From Pseudomonas sp. H1h (GTDB lineage Bacteria; Pseudomonadota; Gammaproteobacteria; Pseudomonadales; Pseudomonadaceae), in the NCBI RefSeq assembly GCF_000633255.1, contig NZ_AYMJ01000031.1, positions 434,001 to 498,000 of the forward strand: DNA of 64,000 nucleotides, in the 5' to 3' direction. Within the stretch, counting starts at the first letter, position 1, and every line of letters begins with the position of its first letter. A program made the position numbers and the translations under genes. This document shows positions 35,117-43,658 of the stretch, one piece after another. The notes below the pieces were generated by a model that saw nothing but the letters and a program-made list of their open reading frames with translations, had not been told where the DNA came from and made no database searches.

Positions 35117-36373
35117 ATGACTCAAGTGCACGTTTTCACCAGCGCGGCATTCAACTACATTCCAAAAGTGAGGATGTTGTTCAATTCGCTGCGTGAGCAC
35201 CATCCAGAATGGCGCCTGCATTTGGCTCTGGCTGATGAGTTGCGTGACAATATTGACCTGAGCAGCGAGCCTTTCGACGAGGTTATTCCCCTCAGCGAAT
35301 TGAATATTCCACACTGGAAAGCCTGGGCGTTCTGCCACACCATCGTTGAGCTCGCCACGGCCATCAAGCCATTCACGTTGTCACGACTGCTCGCGTTGCC
35401 GGATACCGCCAAAGTTATCTATCTGGATCCGGACACCGTTGCCTTCTCGCGCCTGGATGACATCGTTGCTGCACTCGATGAGTCCAATGTCGTGTTGACG
35501 CCACACCAGATTACACCTGAGTCCAGCCTTGCCGCAGTGATGGACAACGAAATCTGCAGCCTGAAGCACGGTGTCTACAACCTGGGCTTCGCCGCCGTTG
35601 CAGCAACAGATACCGGTAAAGCCTTCGCCAACTGGTGGGGTGAGCGGATTTATCACTTCTGCCGTGCCGACATCCCGAATGGTCTGTTTACCGACCAGAA
35701 GTGGATCGACCTGGTACCTGCGCTGTTTGAAGGTGTCGCGATCATGCGCACACCTCGCCATAACGTCGCACCATGGAACCTGACCACCCGTGAAATCACT
35801 ATTGATGACAACGGGACTTACCTGGTGAACGGCGAGCCTTTGGGCTTTTATCACTTCACCGGTTTTGACAGCGGTGCTCACCGCGTCATGGCAGCGAAAA
35901 ATGGCGGTACCAACTCGGCAGTCAGCAAGCTGGTTAACTGGTACGACGATGAAACCAAGAAGCTGGCGGAAGATCCGCTTGCCAAAGAAGTGTGGGCCTA
36001 CGGTCAATACTCTGATAGCACTCCGATCAGCAAGGGCGCCCGCGCTGTTTATCGTGAGCGTATCGACTTGCAGCGTGCGTTCCCGGAACCGTTCGATGCC
36101 ACCGGTTACAAGGCTTGGTGGGAAACTCAGGGTAAGGTCGAATACCCGCAGTTCCACGACAAGAAGCAAGAAGCGGCAGCGTTGCTCGAGTTCTCGCGAG
36201 TGCTGACCCCAGGTTTTCGTGGTGGCATGGAAACCGTGGACTGGTCGCGCTTGGGTGGCCTGCTGAAGCAATCCATCATGAATCCGAGAACCGGTGGCGA
36301 GATGGCCAAGAAGGGCTGGGAAGTCCTGCGCAACCAGGGTCTTCGGGGTTTGAAGAATAAGCTCTTGGGTTAA
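35117..36373 (+). CDS. Glycosyltransferase (GT8-like, GT-A fold)
   Basis: The ATG at 35117 lies eight bases after TAGGAG and gives 418 residues. The N-terminus VHVFTSAAFNYIPKVRML and the metal-binding DxD in VIYLDPDTVAFSRLDDI indicate a GT-A enzyme like family 8. GVYNLGFAAVAA and DQKWIDLVPALF are also typical. The C-terminal 120 residues are basic and helical (NQGLRGLKNKLLG), perhaps for membrane association. A strong terminator follows, closing the transcription unit that includes wzm and wzt. Confidence 0.85.
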   Translation: MTQVHVFTSAAFNYIPKVRMLFNSLREHHPEWRLHLALADELRDNIDLSSEPFDEVIPLSELNIPHWKAWAFCHTIVELATAIKPFTLSRLLALPDTAKVIYLDPDTVAFSRLDDIVAALDESNVVLTPHQITPESSLAAVMDNEICSLKHGVYNLGFAAVAATDTGKAFANWWGERIYHFCRADIPNGLFTDQKWIDLVPALFEGVAIMRTPRHNVAPWNLTTREITIDDNGTYLVNGEPLGFYHFTGFDSGAHRVMAAKNGGTNSAVSKLVNWYDDETKKLAEDPLAKEVWAYGQYSDSTPISKGARAVYRERIDLQRAFPEPFDATGYKAWWETQGKVEYPQFHDKKQEAAALLEFSRVLTPGFRGGMETVDWSRLGGLLKQSIMNPRTGGEMAKKGWEVLRNQGLRGLKNKLLG

Positions 36374-36381
36374 TGTTGCAC

Positions 36382-36418
36382 ATCGGCTAGCCCGTCATGC
36401 GGGCTGGCCGATTTTTTT
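36382..36418 (+). terminator. Terminator within the O-antigen locus
   Basis: A long imperfect stem (CGGC-T-AGCCCG at 36384-36394 pairing with CGGGCT-G-GCCG at 36400-36410, loop TCATG) is followed by ATTTTTTT, 11 bases after the GT8-like gene stop. Confidence 0.92.
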
Positions 36419-36495
36419 ATTGTCCTGTGTCCTGAGAATGGAATGAAGTCAGACGCACAGGGTAGTTCGACTCACACTGGCTTGATATTGCGATT

Positions 36496-37671
36496 ATGAC
36501 TACGGAAATTTTACAGCAGCGTCGATCTTTGCACTTTCCCTTGATCGATTTGTTAAGGGGATTTGCAGCTATATCTGTAGTGATTTATCACATCATCGAA
36601 CACTTCTCATGGAAGGCGTTTCCAGCTGAGGGTATTTTGAGCTGGTTTCGAATTGGCTGGATGGGAGTTGACCTTTTTTTTGTAATTTCGGGTCTGGTGA
36701 TCGGCCTCGCAGCGTTTTCAGGCATTGATAAGTTCGGTCCGCAAGGGTTTCGCGCGGATTTCATCCGGCGTCGTATCGCCCGGATCGTGCCACTTCATTA
36801 CCTGACCATGCTTGTTTTCATCGCTTTCATTATGCCTGAGGTCATGTTTCAGGGATTTTGGGCAAATCTGCTTACGCATTTGTTTTTCCTGCATAACCTC
36901 TTTCCCGCCTTTCACGGTGCAATAAACGGCAGCAACTGGTCGCTGGGGACCGAGATGCAGTTTTACGCACTGATGGTGGTGGTTTCCCCGTGGCTGTACG
37001 TCGCTCGCATCTGGAAAGTGCTGTTTGCGTTTTTGATGGTGGCCTGGGCGTGGCGGTTGGGGACGGTCTGGTTTGTCGAGCCTGATGCAATGGGACCCTT
37101 CAAGATCTTTTTGGTCTCGACACAGTTGCCGGGGATGCTGGATGAATTCGCCATCGGTATTGTGATGGCGAAGCTGTTTCGCAGTGACTTGGGGCACAGG
37201 ATTTTTGACTACTGTCAGAAGCTGCCTGTTGCGCTGGGCGTATGTGCCGTCGCCGCCGCAGTGTTTTATTTGATGCTTTCCATCTATTGGAAACACGCCA
37301 GTTTCTGGGACATCCCGGTGATGGTCGTGTTGTTCCGAACCTTCATTGCAGTGTCATTTGGCATGATCATTTTTGCTGCCTGCGTGATTACCCCAAGCGT
37401 CCAGGTCAAGCGCCTGTTGTGGCCGCTCACTTATCTGGGTGAGATCTCCTTCGGCATCTACCTCTGGCATCTTCCTGTGCTGCTTTCGCTCAAGCGTCTG
37501 AATTGGCTGAGCTTTGAACAAATTGTAGTGTTGGCTCTGGTGTTGACCATTACGCTGGCGTCCGTGTCCTGGCATTTCTTTGAGCGTCCACTGATGCAGA
37601 AATATGCCCGTTCGACTAAGAAAGTGTCGGTTCAGGAGTCTCTGCCGCAAGTGGAAAAAGCCGCTGTATAG
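36496..37671 (+). CDS. Acyltransferase 3 family membrane protein
   Basis: This 391-residue multi-spanning protein of the OafA/YrhL family begins with FPLIDLLRGFAAISVVIYHI, the conserved Arg-His region, then FFVISGLVIGLAA, FIRRRIARIVPLHY and a C-terminal GEISFGIYLWHLPVLL. There are about ten hydrophobic segments and no C-terminal SGNH domain. Such enzymes O-acetylate surface sugars across the inner membrane. Its place after the terminator and before wbpL suggests it decorates the O-antigen, but it is separately transcribed. Confidence 0.9.
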   Translation: MTTEILQQRRSLHFPLIDLLRGFAAISVVIYHIIEHFSWKAFPAEGILSWFRIGWMGVDLFFVISGLVIGLAAFSGIDKFGPQGFRADFIRRRIARIVPLHYLTMLVFIAFIMPEVMFQGFWANLLTHLFFLHNLFPAFHGAINGSNWSLGTEMQFYALMVVVSPWLYVARIWKVLFAFLMVAWAWRLGTVWFVEPDAMGPFKIFLVSTQLPGMLDEFAIGIVMAKLFRSDLGHRIFDYCQKLPVALGVCAVAAAVFYLMLSIYWKHASFWDIPVMVVLFRTFIAVSFGMIIFAACVITPSVQVKRLLWPLTYLGEISFGIYLWHLPVLLSLKRLNWLSFEQIVVLALVLTITLASVSWHFFERPLMQKYARSTKKVSVQESLPQVEKAAV

Positions 37672-37788
37672 GGCGCTAAAGATAAATGTGTTTCCAGTAA
37701 CTGTTTTCTTTGCACATATCAGCGAAGTCACAGTTACTGCGAAACACAGTGTCCTTGGTCGACGAGAATTACAGGGTGACGGGTTGTG

Positions 37789-38820
37789 ATGGATTATTAT
37801 TTTTTGTGGATGCTGTTGATCCTGGTCATGTCGTTTGCACTGACACTTTACTTGCGTCATTACGCGCTGCACCGAAAACTTCTGGATGTCCCCAATTCGC
37901 GTAGTTCCCACTCAGTACCGACTCCACGTGGTGGTGGTGTGGCGTTTGTATTGACGTATCTTGTATTTCTGACACTTGCGTGGTTTTTCTCAAAGGTCGA
38001 TAGTTCGACGCTTATGAGTAGCGCGGGAGCAGGGGCGCTCGTCGCAATAATTGGCTTTATCGATGACCATCGCCATATAGCTGCGCGTTGGCGCCTGATC
38101 GGACACTTCACAGCAGCCGTTTTGGTCATTGCTCCACTCGGTCCATTTCCAACGATCACGATGGCGGGTTTTGCGCTCGATATGGGCGTGATCGGGCTGG
38201 TGCTGTCTGCCGTCTATCTGGTCTGGATGCTGAATCTCTACAACTTCATGGATGGCATCGATGGAATCGCCGCAGTCGAAGCGGTGACAACCTGTCTGGG
38301 GATGGTTGTGCTGTACAGCATCACGCAGCATTTCGAGCTGATCCTGGCACCGCTGTTACTTGCCACCTGTGTTGCCGGCTTTCTGATTTTGAATTTCCCG
38401 CCTGCGAAGATATTCATGGGCGATGCTGGCAGTGGCTTCCTCGGCGTTGTGTTGGCCGGACTCTCACTTCAGGCCGCATTCAAGCAACCCGGGTTAATCT
38501 GGCCGTGGTTGATCCTGATGGGGGTGTTTATCGTTGACGCGACATTTACTCTTTTGAGGCGTTTGCTGCGGGGCGACAAAGTGTATGAGGCTCATCGTTC
38601 GCATGCTTATCAGTTTGCCTCTCGTCAGGTGGGTAAACATCTGCCGGTTACGCTGTGCGTAGGATTGATTAATCTTTTCTGGTTGCTGCCCATTGCATTC
38701 TGCGTTGTGCGGCTTGATTTTCCGGGGCTGGCCGGCGTGGTGTTGGCTTATGTTCCGCTGGTACTGCTGGCTATTAAATATCACGCCGGTGCACTGGAAG
38801 GCGCCACTCAAGGACCATGA
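37789..38820 (+). CDS. wbpL: Undecaprenyl-phosphate sugar-1-phosphate transferase (initiating enzyme)
   Basis: The protein of about 343 residues (GTG at 37786 or ATG at 37789) is an integral membrane protein of the MraY/WecA/WbpL family. The conserved Asp motifs are visible: VAIIGFIDDHRHI, LYNFMDGIDGIAAVEA, NFPPAKIFMGDAGSGFLG and EAHRSHAYQ. It places the first N-acetylated sugar phosphate on undecaprenyl phosphate. In P. aeruginosa WbpL uses UDP-FucNAc or UDP-QuiNAc (and GlcNAc for the common antigen) and is followed by wbpM, as here. Confidence 0.93.
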   Translation: MDYYFLWMLLILVMSFALTLYLRHYALHRKLLDVPNSRSSHSVPTPRGGGVAFVLTYLVFLTLAWFFSKVDSSTLMSSAGAGALVAIIGFIDDHRHIAARWRLIGHFTAAVLVIAPLGPFPTITMAGFALDMGVIGLVLSAVYLVWMLNLYNFMDGIDGIAAVEAVTTCLGMVVLYSITQHFELILAPLLLATCVAGFLILNFPPAKIFMGDAGSGFLGVVLAGLSLQAAFKQPGLIWPWLILMGVFIVDATFTLLRRLLRGDKVYEAHRSHAYQFASRQVGKHLPVTLCVGLINLFWLLPIAFCVVRLDFPGLAGVVLAYVPLVLLAIKYHAGALEGATQGP

Positions 38821-38913
38821 CAATGGCGCATCCGGCTGACGGGTGCTGTATTCTTCAGGGATATTGCCTGAGTCGTGGACTTAGTATCGAAAGTTGATGA
38901 GAACGAAAGCATT

Positions 38914-40908
38914 ATGGATAGATTTCGGGCTTTGTTACTTGGGTTACCTCGCCGCAAGAAAAGGCTGATTCAGGTAGCCACCGATGTCGTACTCGTTTGG
39001 TTGGCGCTTTGGCTGGCCTTCATTGTGCGCCTTGGTGTCGACGATATGTACAACCCTCTCAGGGCGCATTTTTGGCTGTTCGTATCAGCGCCGCTGATCG
39101 CGATCCCGCTCTTTGTGCGTTTTGGCATGTATCGGGCAGTCATGCGCTACTTTGGCAACGATGCCTTGATCGCTATCGTCAAGGCCGTGAGCCTTTCGTC
39201 GTTGATCCTGGCCCTCGTGGTGTTCTGGTACAGCAATCACGAAGCCGTTGTCCCGCGTTCCATCATCTTCAATTATTGGTGGTTGAGCCTGGTCATCATC
39301 GGCGGTCTGCGCTTATTCATGCGTCAGTACTTTATGGGCGACTGGTTTACCGCAGCGCAGCATGTCCCCTTTGCCAATCGTGATGACGGCCTTACCAAGG
39401 TTGCGATTTACGGTGCCGGTGTCGCCGGCAATCAATTGGTGGCTGCACTACGCATGGGCCGCGTCATGCGCCCGGTCGCTTTTCTTGATGATGATGCTGG
39501 TATTGCCGAGCGTTCCATTTCGGGTCTTCAGGTCTACAAGCCCAAGCATATCCAGCAGATGATCGACATGACGGGTGCGCAGGAGATTCTTCTCGCGCTG
39601 CCATCGTCGACCCGTGCTCGGCGCAGGGAAATCCTCAATATGCTGGAAGGTTTCCCGCTCCATGTTCGCAGCGTACCCAATTTCACCGATCTGGCCAGTG
39701 GCCGAGTCAAGGTCGAGGATATCCAGGAGGTCGACATTGCGGACTTGCTGGGACGCGATGCCGTGCCAGCACAGCCCGACCTGCTTGAACGCTGTATCAA
39801 GGGCAAGACTGTCATGGTTACTGGGGCCGGGGGGTCGATCGGTGCAGAGTTGTGCAGGCAGATATTTTCGCTAGGACCGACCACGCTTTTACTGTTCGAG
39901 CACAGTGAGTTCAATCTTTACAGCATTCTTTCCGAGCTTGAGCCGCGTTGCACCCGTGAATCAATTTCTGTGCGCCTGCTGCCCATCCTTGGCTCCATCC
40001 GCCATCAGGACAAATTGCTTGATGTGATGAAGACCTGGAAGGTTGATACGGTTTATCACGCAGCTGCGTATAAACATGTGCCAATGGTTGAGCACAACAT
40101 TGCCGAAGGCGTGCTGAACAATGTCATTGGCACGTTGAACACTGCCCAGGCCGCATTGCAGTCCGGTGTGTCGAACTTCGTACTGATCTCGACCGACAAG
40201 GCTGTTCGCCCAACCAATGTGATGGGCAGCACCAAACGACTTGCCGAGCTGACACTGCAGGCTTTGAGCCGTGAAGTCGCTCCGGTCCTGTTCGGCGACA
40301 AAGCCAATGTTTCCCGGGTCAACAAGACACGTTTCACCATGGTCCGCTTCGGCAATGTATTGGGATCGTCCGGGTCAGTGATTCCACTGTTTCATAGCCA
40401 GATCAAGTCCGGCGGCCCGCTGACCGTCACGCACCCGAAAATCACCCGCTATTTCATGACCATTCCCGAAGCGGCCCAACTGGTCATCCAGGCAGGTTCG
40501 ATGGGGCAGGGCGGCGATGTCTTTGTGCTTGATATGGGCGAGCCGGTAAAAATCGTCGAGCTGGCAGAGAAAATGATCCATTTGTCGGGATTGAGCATTC
40601 GTTCCGATCGCAATCCTCAGGGCGATATCTCAATCGAATTCACCGGTTTGCGACCCGGTGAAAAGCTTTACGAGGAGTTGTTGATCGGCGATAACGTGGC
40701 GGCCACGCCCCATCCGATGATCATGACAGCCAATGAAGACCATCTCCCCTGGGACGCACTCAAGGTCAAGTTGAACGATCTGCTCGCTGCGGTAGATAGG
40801 GACGACTATTCCCGAGTTCGCCAACTCCTGCGCGAAACCGTCAGCGGTTATACCCCCGACGGCGAAATCGTCGACTGGATTTACCAGCAGCGCCGCCTCG
40901 AACCCTGA
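38914..40908 (+). CDS. wbpM: UDP-GlcNAc 4,6-dehydratase
   Basis: The ATG at 38914 gives 664 residues that align from the first residue with P. aeruginosa WbpM; the GTG at 38875 adds 13 unlikely residues. Four membrane segments fill about 20-140, followed by a first Rossmann-like region (KVAIYGAGVAGNQLV). The catalytic SDR domain starts with VMVTGAGGSIGAELCRQI. The active site has Met instead of the usual Tyr: NVMGSTK gives M437 and K441, the Ser-Met-Lys triad known for this subfamily. It makes UDP-4-keto-6-deoxy-HexNAc, the precursor for QuiNAc or FucNAc. It marks the right end of the O-antigen locus. Confidence 0.97.
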   Translation: MDRFRALLLGLPRRKKRLIQVATDVVLVWLALWLAFIVRLGVDDMYNPLRAHFWLFVSAPLIAIPLFVRFGMYRAVMRYFGNDALIAIVKAVSLSSLILALVVFWYSNHEAVVPRSIIFNYWWLSLVIIGGLRLFMRQYFMGDWFTAAQHVPFANRDDGLTKVAIYGAGVAGNQLVAALRMGRVMRPVAFLDDDAGIAERSISGLQVYKPKHIQQMIDMTGAQEILLALPSSTRARRREILNMLEGFPLHVRSVPNFTDLASGRVKVEDIQEVDIADLLGRDAVPAQPDLLERCIKGKTVMVTGAGGSIGAELCRQIFSLGPTTLLLFEHSEFNLYSILSELEPRCTRESISVRLLPILGSIRHQDKLLDVMKTWKVDTVYHAAAYKHVPMVEHNIAEGVLNNVIGTLNTAQAALQSGVSNFVLISTDKAVRPTNVMGSTKRLAELTLQALSREVAPVLFGDKANVSRVNKTRFTMVRFGNVLGSSGSVIPLFHSQIKSGGPLTVTHPKITRYFMTIPEAAQLVIQAGSMGQGGDVFVLDMGEPVKIVELAEKMIHLSGLSIRSDRNPQGDISIEFTGLRPGEKLYEELLIGDNVAATPHPMIMTANEDHLPWDALKVKLNDLLAAVDRDDYSRVRQLLRETVSGYTPDGEIVDWIYQQRRLEP

Positions 40909-40937
40909 TTGTTTCACATCCTGTAATAGACGCATTT

Positions 40938-40992
40938 TTGACACCTGCCCTCCATGGCCTAGGTTTGTAAGAGCAGCTTGGGAAAAGCTGCT
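40938..40992 (+). promoter_or_regulatory. Promoter and 5' hairpin of the comEA-like gene
   Basis: TTGACA at 40938-40943 and TAGGTT at 40960-40965 (16-base spacer) form a likely sigma-70 promoter. Transcription would begin about 40972, exactly at an 8-bp hairpin (AGCAGCTT 40972-40979 with AAGCTGCT 40985-40992). That hairpin could stabilise the mRNA. Confidence 0.5.
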
Positions 40993-41021
40993 TTCTCAAA
41001 CGATGTCATGGAGCGTCATTT

Positions 41022-41357
41022 ATGCGTAACGGTTTTTTCTACTCTCTGGTTTTTGCTCTGCTTACCGGTGCTTCAGTTGCCGTAATTGCAGCGCCTGCTG
41101 TTACTTCTTCCACCGAAAAGGCGGCGATGGTGACTGATGCCCAGGCGCAGTCCCCGAGTGAAAAGGTCGATCTCAACGGTGCAGATGCGGCAACTCTGCA
41201 AAAGCAATTGTCCGGGATAGGCGAGGCGAAGGCCAAAGCGATTGTTGCGTACCGTGATGCTAATGGGCCATTCGCGTCGGTGGATGAGCTGCTGGAAGTC
41301 AAAGGCATCGGCAAGGCGATTCTTGATCGCAATCGCGAGAAGCTGGAAGTGAACTAA
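41022..41357 (+). CDS. ComEA-like helix-hairpin-helix protein
   Basis: The 111-residue protein has a signal peptide (MRNGFFYSLVFALLTGASVA, cleavage near AIAA/APA) and a C-terminal pair of helix-hairpin-helix motifs. These are VDLNGADAATLQKQLSGIGE and FASVDELLEVKGIGKAILD, as in ComEA, which binds DNA in the periplasm during natural transformation. Many Pseudomonas have this gene directly after wbpM without clear competence genes around it, so the role is uncertain. A terminator follows. Confidence 0.88.
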   Translation: MRNGFFYSLVFALLTGASVAVIAAPAVTSSTEKAAMVTDAQAQSPSEKVDLNGADAATLQKQLSGIGEAKAKAIVAYRDANGPFASVDELLEVKGIGKAILDRNREKLEVN

Positions 41358-41374
41358 GCTGATTATTCAACGCC

Positions 41375-41403
41375 AAGGGGCCGGTCATTGACCGGCCTTT
41401 CTG
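41375..41403 (+). terminator. Terminator of the comEA-like gene
   Basis: GGCCGGT and ACCGGCC form a 7-bp stem with loop CATTG, flanked by AAG and CTTTCTGTTTT. Confidence 0.85.
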
Positions 41404-41568
41404 TTTTCGGATGCCGGAAATTCGGTGGAGGGAGGCTCACGCGTTTGTCGGTGAGTTGAAAATTATGGGTATCATATTGTCTTGGTATTATGCCTATAAT
41501 AATTTCCGTCGCCTCCAGACCTGTGTGGGTTGGAGGTTAATGTTCCCCACTGTTTCAGGAGCACCCTC

Positions 41569-42366
41569 ATGAATTCGGTTCAGTCTCAAGGTACCGCTGT
41601 TGTCACCGGTGCATCGTCCGGTATCGGTGCCGTTTACGCACAGCGGCTGGCGGCGCGGGGCTTTGATCTGCTGCTGGTGGCCCGTGATCAGCAACGACTG
41701 GAAAGTGCCGCGAGCCAATTACGCGAGGCCCATGGTGTTCAGGTCGAAGTGCTCAAAGCCGATCTGACGCGAAAGGATGATCTGCTGAAACTCCAGCAAC
41801 GCCTGCGCAGTGATTCGAGCATCAGCCTGTTGGTGAACAACGCGGGTGTGGCAGCCAATGGACTGTTGGCCGATGCTGACGCCGAGCAACTGGAGCGCCT
41901 GATTCAGTTGAACGTCACCGCCGTGACCCTGTTGGCTGCGGCGGCTGCCGCCAGTTTCACTCAGGCTGGTCGTGGCACGATCATCAATATTGCCTCGGTG
42001 GTGGCGCTGTTTCCCGAGCGTTTCAACGCGACCTACAGCGCCAGCAAAGCCTACGTATTAAGCCTGACCCAGTCGCTCAACACCGAGCTCGAAGGCACCG
42101 GCGTCAAGGTACAAGCGGTATTACCGGGCGTTACCCGCACCGAAATCTGGGAGCGCTCGGGCATTGATGCCAGTGGCATTCCGGCGGAGATGGTGATGGA
42201 GGCGGGTGAGATGGTCGATGCGGCGCTGGCCGGTCTGGATCAGGGCGAGTTGATCACCATCCCGTCGCTGCCTGACGAAGGTGAATGGCAGTCCTTTGTT
42301 CGTGCCCGGCATGTCATGGCGCCGAACCTGTCGCGCAGTTCGGCAGCCCAACGCTACAAGAACTGA
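41569..42366 (+). CDS. Short-chain dehydrogenase/reductase (DltE-like)
   Basis: The ATG at 41569 follows AGGAG and gives 265 residues. It has the NADP motif VTGASSGIGAVYAQRLA, LVNNAGVAANG, the Ser in NIASVVALFP and the pair YSASK. It belongs to the classical SDR type annotated as DltE/ketoacyl reductase-like. FabF follows after 17 bases, so the two are co-transcribed and may act on the same acyl substrate. TATAAT at 41495-41500 may be its -10 box. Confidence 0.9.
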   Translation: MNSVQSQGTAVVTGASSGIGAVYAQRLAARGFDLLLVARDQQRLESAASQLREAHGVQVEVLKADLTRKDDLLKLQQRLRSDSSISLLVNNAGVAANGLLADADAEQLERLIQLNVTAVTLLAAAAAASFTQAGRGTIINIASVVALFPERFNATYSASKAYVLSLTQSLNTELEGTGVKVQAVLPGVTRTEIWERSGIDASGIPAEMVMEAGEMVDAALAGLDQGELITIPSLPDEGEWQSFVRARHVMAPNLSRSSAAQRYKN

Positions 42367-42383
42367 TCAGAGGTAACTGTGGT

Positions 42384-43658
42384 ATGAGTCAACGTCGAAT
42401 TGTTGTTACCGGCATGGGGCTGGTTTCTCCTTTGGGCAGTGATGTCGAGATTGTCTGGCAGCGCTTGCTGGCCGGGCGTTCCGGCCTGCGTAACTTACCG
42501 GACGCGGTGATCGCTGATCTGCCGACCCGCGTCGGCGGCGTAGTACCGGCAATGGCGGAGGATGCCGAGGCCGGTTTCGATCCGGATCGTTCCACGCCAC
42601 CCAAAGAGCAGAAGAAGATGGATCGCTTCATCCTGTTTGCCATGGAGGCGGCGCGGCAGGCGTTGGCGCAGGCCGGTTGGCACCCGACCGAGGACAAGGA
42701 TCAGGTGCGCACCGCGACCATCATCGGTTCCGGTGTGGGCGGATTCGGTGCGATAGCTGACGCGGTGCGCACCACCGACAGTCGCGGTCCGCGTCGTCTG
42801 TCGCCGTTCACCATTCCATCGTTTCTGGTCAATCTTGCCGCTGGACACGTATCGATCGAGCACGGATTGAAAGGCGCACTGGGGGCACCGGTAACTGCTT
42901 GTGCCGCCGGGGTTCAGGCGATTGGCGATGCGGCCCGCCTGATTCGCGCAGGCGAGGCGGATATAGCGGTGTGCGGCGGGGCGGAGGCGTGCATCGATCG
43001 GGTCAGCCTGGCCGGTTTTGCAGCGGCGCGAGCACTGTCCAGCGGTTACAACGACACCCCCGAACGCGCCTCACGGCCGTTCGACAGTGGGCGCGATGGC
43101 TTTGTGATGGGCGAGGGCGCGGGCCTGTTGGTGATCGAATCGCTGGAGCATGCGCTGGCACGTGGAGCGCAGCCCTTGGCCGAGCTGGTCGGTTATGGCA
43201 CTACCGCCGATGCCTATCACCTCACCGCCGGGCCGGAGGACGGTAGCGGGGCACGTCGTGCCATGGCGCTGGCATTGGCGCAGGGCGGTGTCACGCCCGA
43301 TCAGGTGCAGCATCTCAATGCACATGCGACCTCCACGCCGGTCGGCGATCTTGGCGAGTTGGCAGCCATCAAGGGGTTGTTCGGCACAGAGAATAAAATC
43401 GCCGTGACCTCGACCAAGTCAGCCACTGGGCATTTGCTCGGGGCAGCGGGCGGGCTGGAAGCGATCTTCACCCTGTTGGCTATACGCGATCAGATCGTGC
43501 CGCCGACGCTCAATTTCGATAACCCCGATCCTGCGAGCGCGGGCGTAGACATCGTCCATGGTCAGGCGCGTTCGATGCCGATCGAATATGCCCTGTCCAA
43601 CGGTTTCGGCTTTGGCGGGGTGAACGCCAGTGTGCTGTTCAAGCGTTGGCAGGCTTAG
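42384..43658 (+). CDS. fabF: Beta-ketoacyl-ACP synthase II paralogue
   Basis: The 424-residue condensing enzyme starts MSQRRIVVTGMGLVSPLGSD. The Cys-His-His triad is complete: C173 in VTACAAGVQA, His in LNAHATSTPVGD and His with Lys in TKSATGHLLGAAGG. It is not next to acpP or other fab genes, so it is a second FabF as found in several Pseudomonas. Its role in fatty acid or specialised lipid synthesis is unknown. The 3' end overlaps the convergent TetR gene by four bases. Confidence 0.93.
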   Translation: MSQRRIVVTGMGLVSPLGSDVEIVWQRLLAGRSGLRNLPDAVIADLPTRVGGVVPAMAEDAEAGFDPDRSTPPKEQKKMDRFILFAMEAARQALAQAGWHPTEDKDQVRTATIIGSGVGGFGAIADAVRTTDSRGPRRLSPFTIPSFLVNLAAGHVSIEHGLKGALGAPVTACAAGVQAIGDAARLIRAGEADIAVCGGAEACIDRVSLAGFAAARALSSGYNDTPERASRPFDSGRDGFVMGEGAGLLVIESLEHALARGAQPLAELVGYGTTADAYHLTAGPEDGSGARRAMALALAQGGVTPDQVQHLNAHATSTPVGDLGELAAIKGLFGTENKIAVTSTKSATGHLLGAAGGLEAIFTLLAIRDQIVPPTLNFDNPDPASAGVDIVHGQARSMPIEYALSNGFGFGGVNASVLFKRWQA

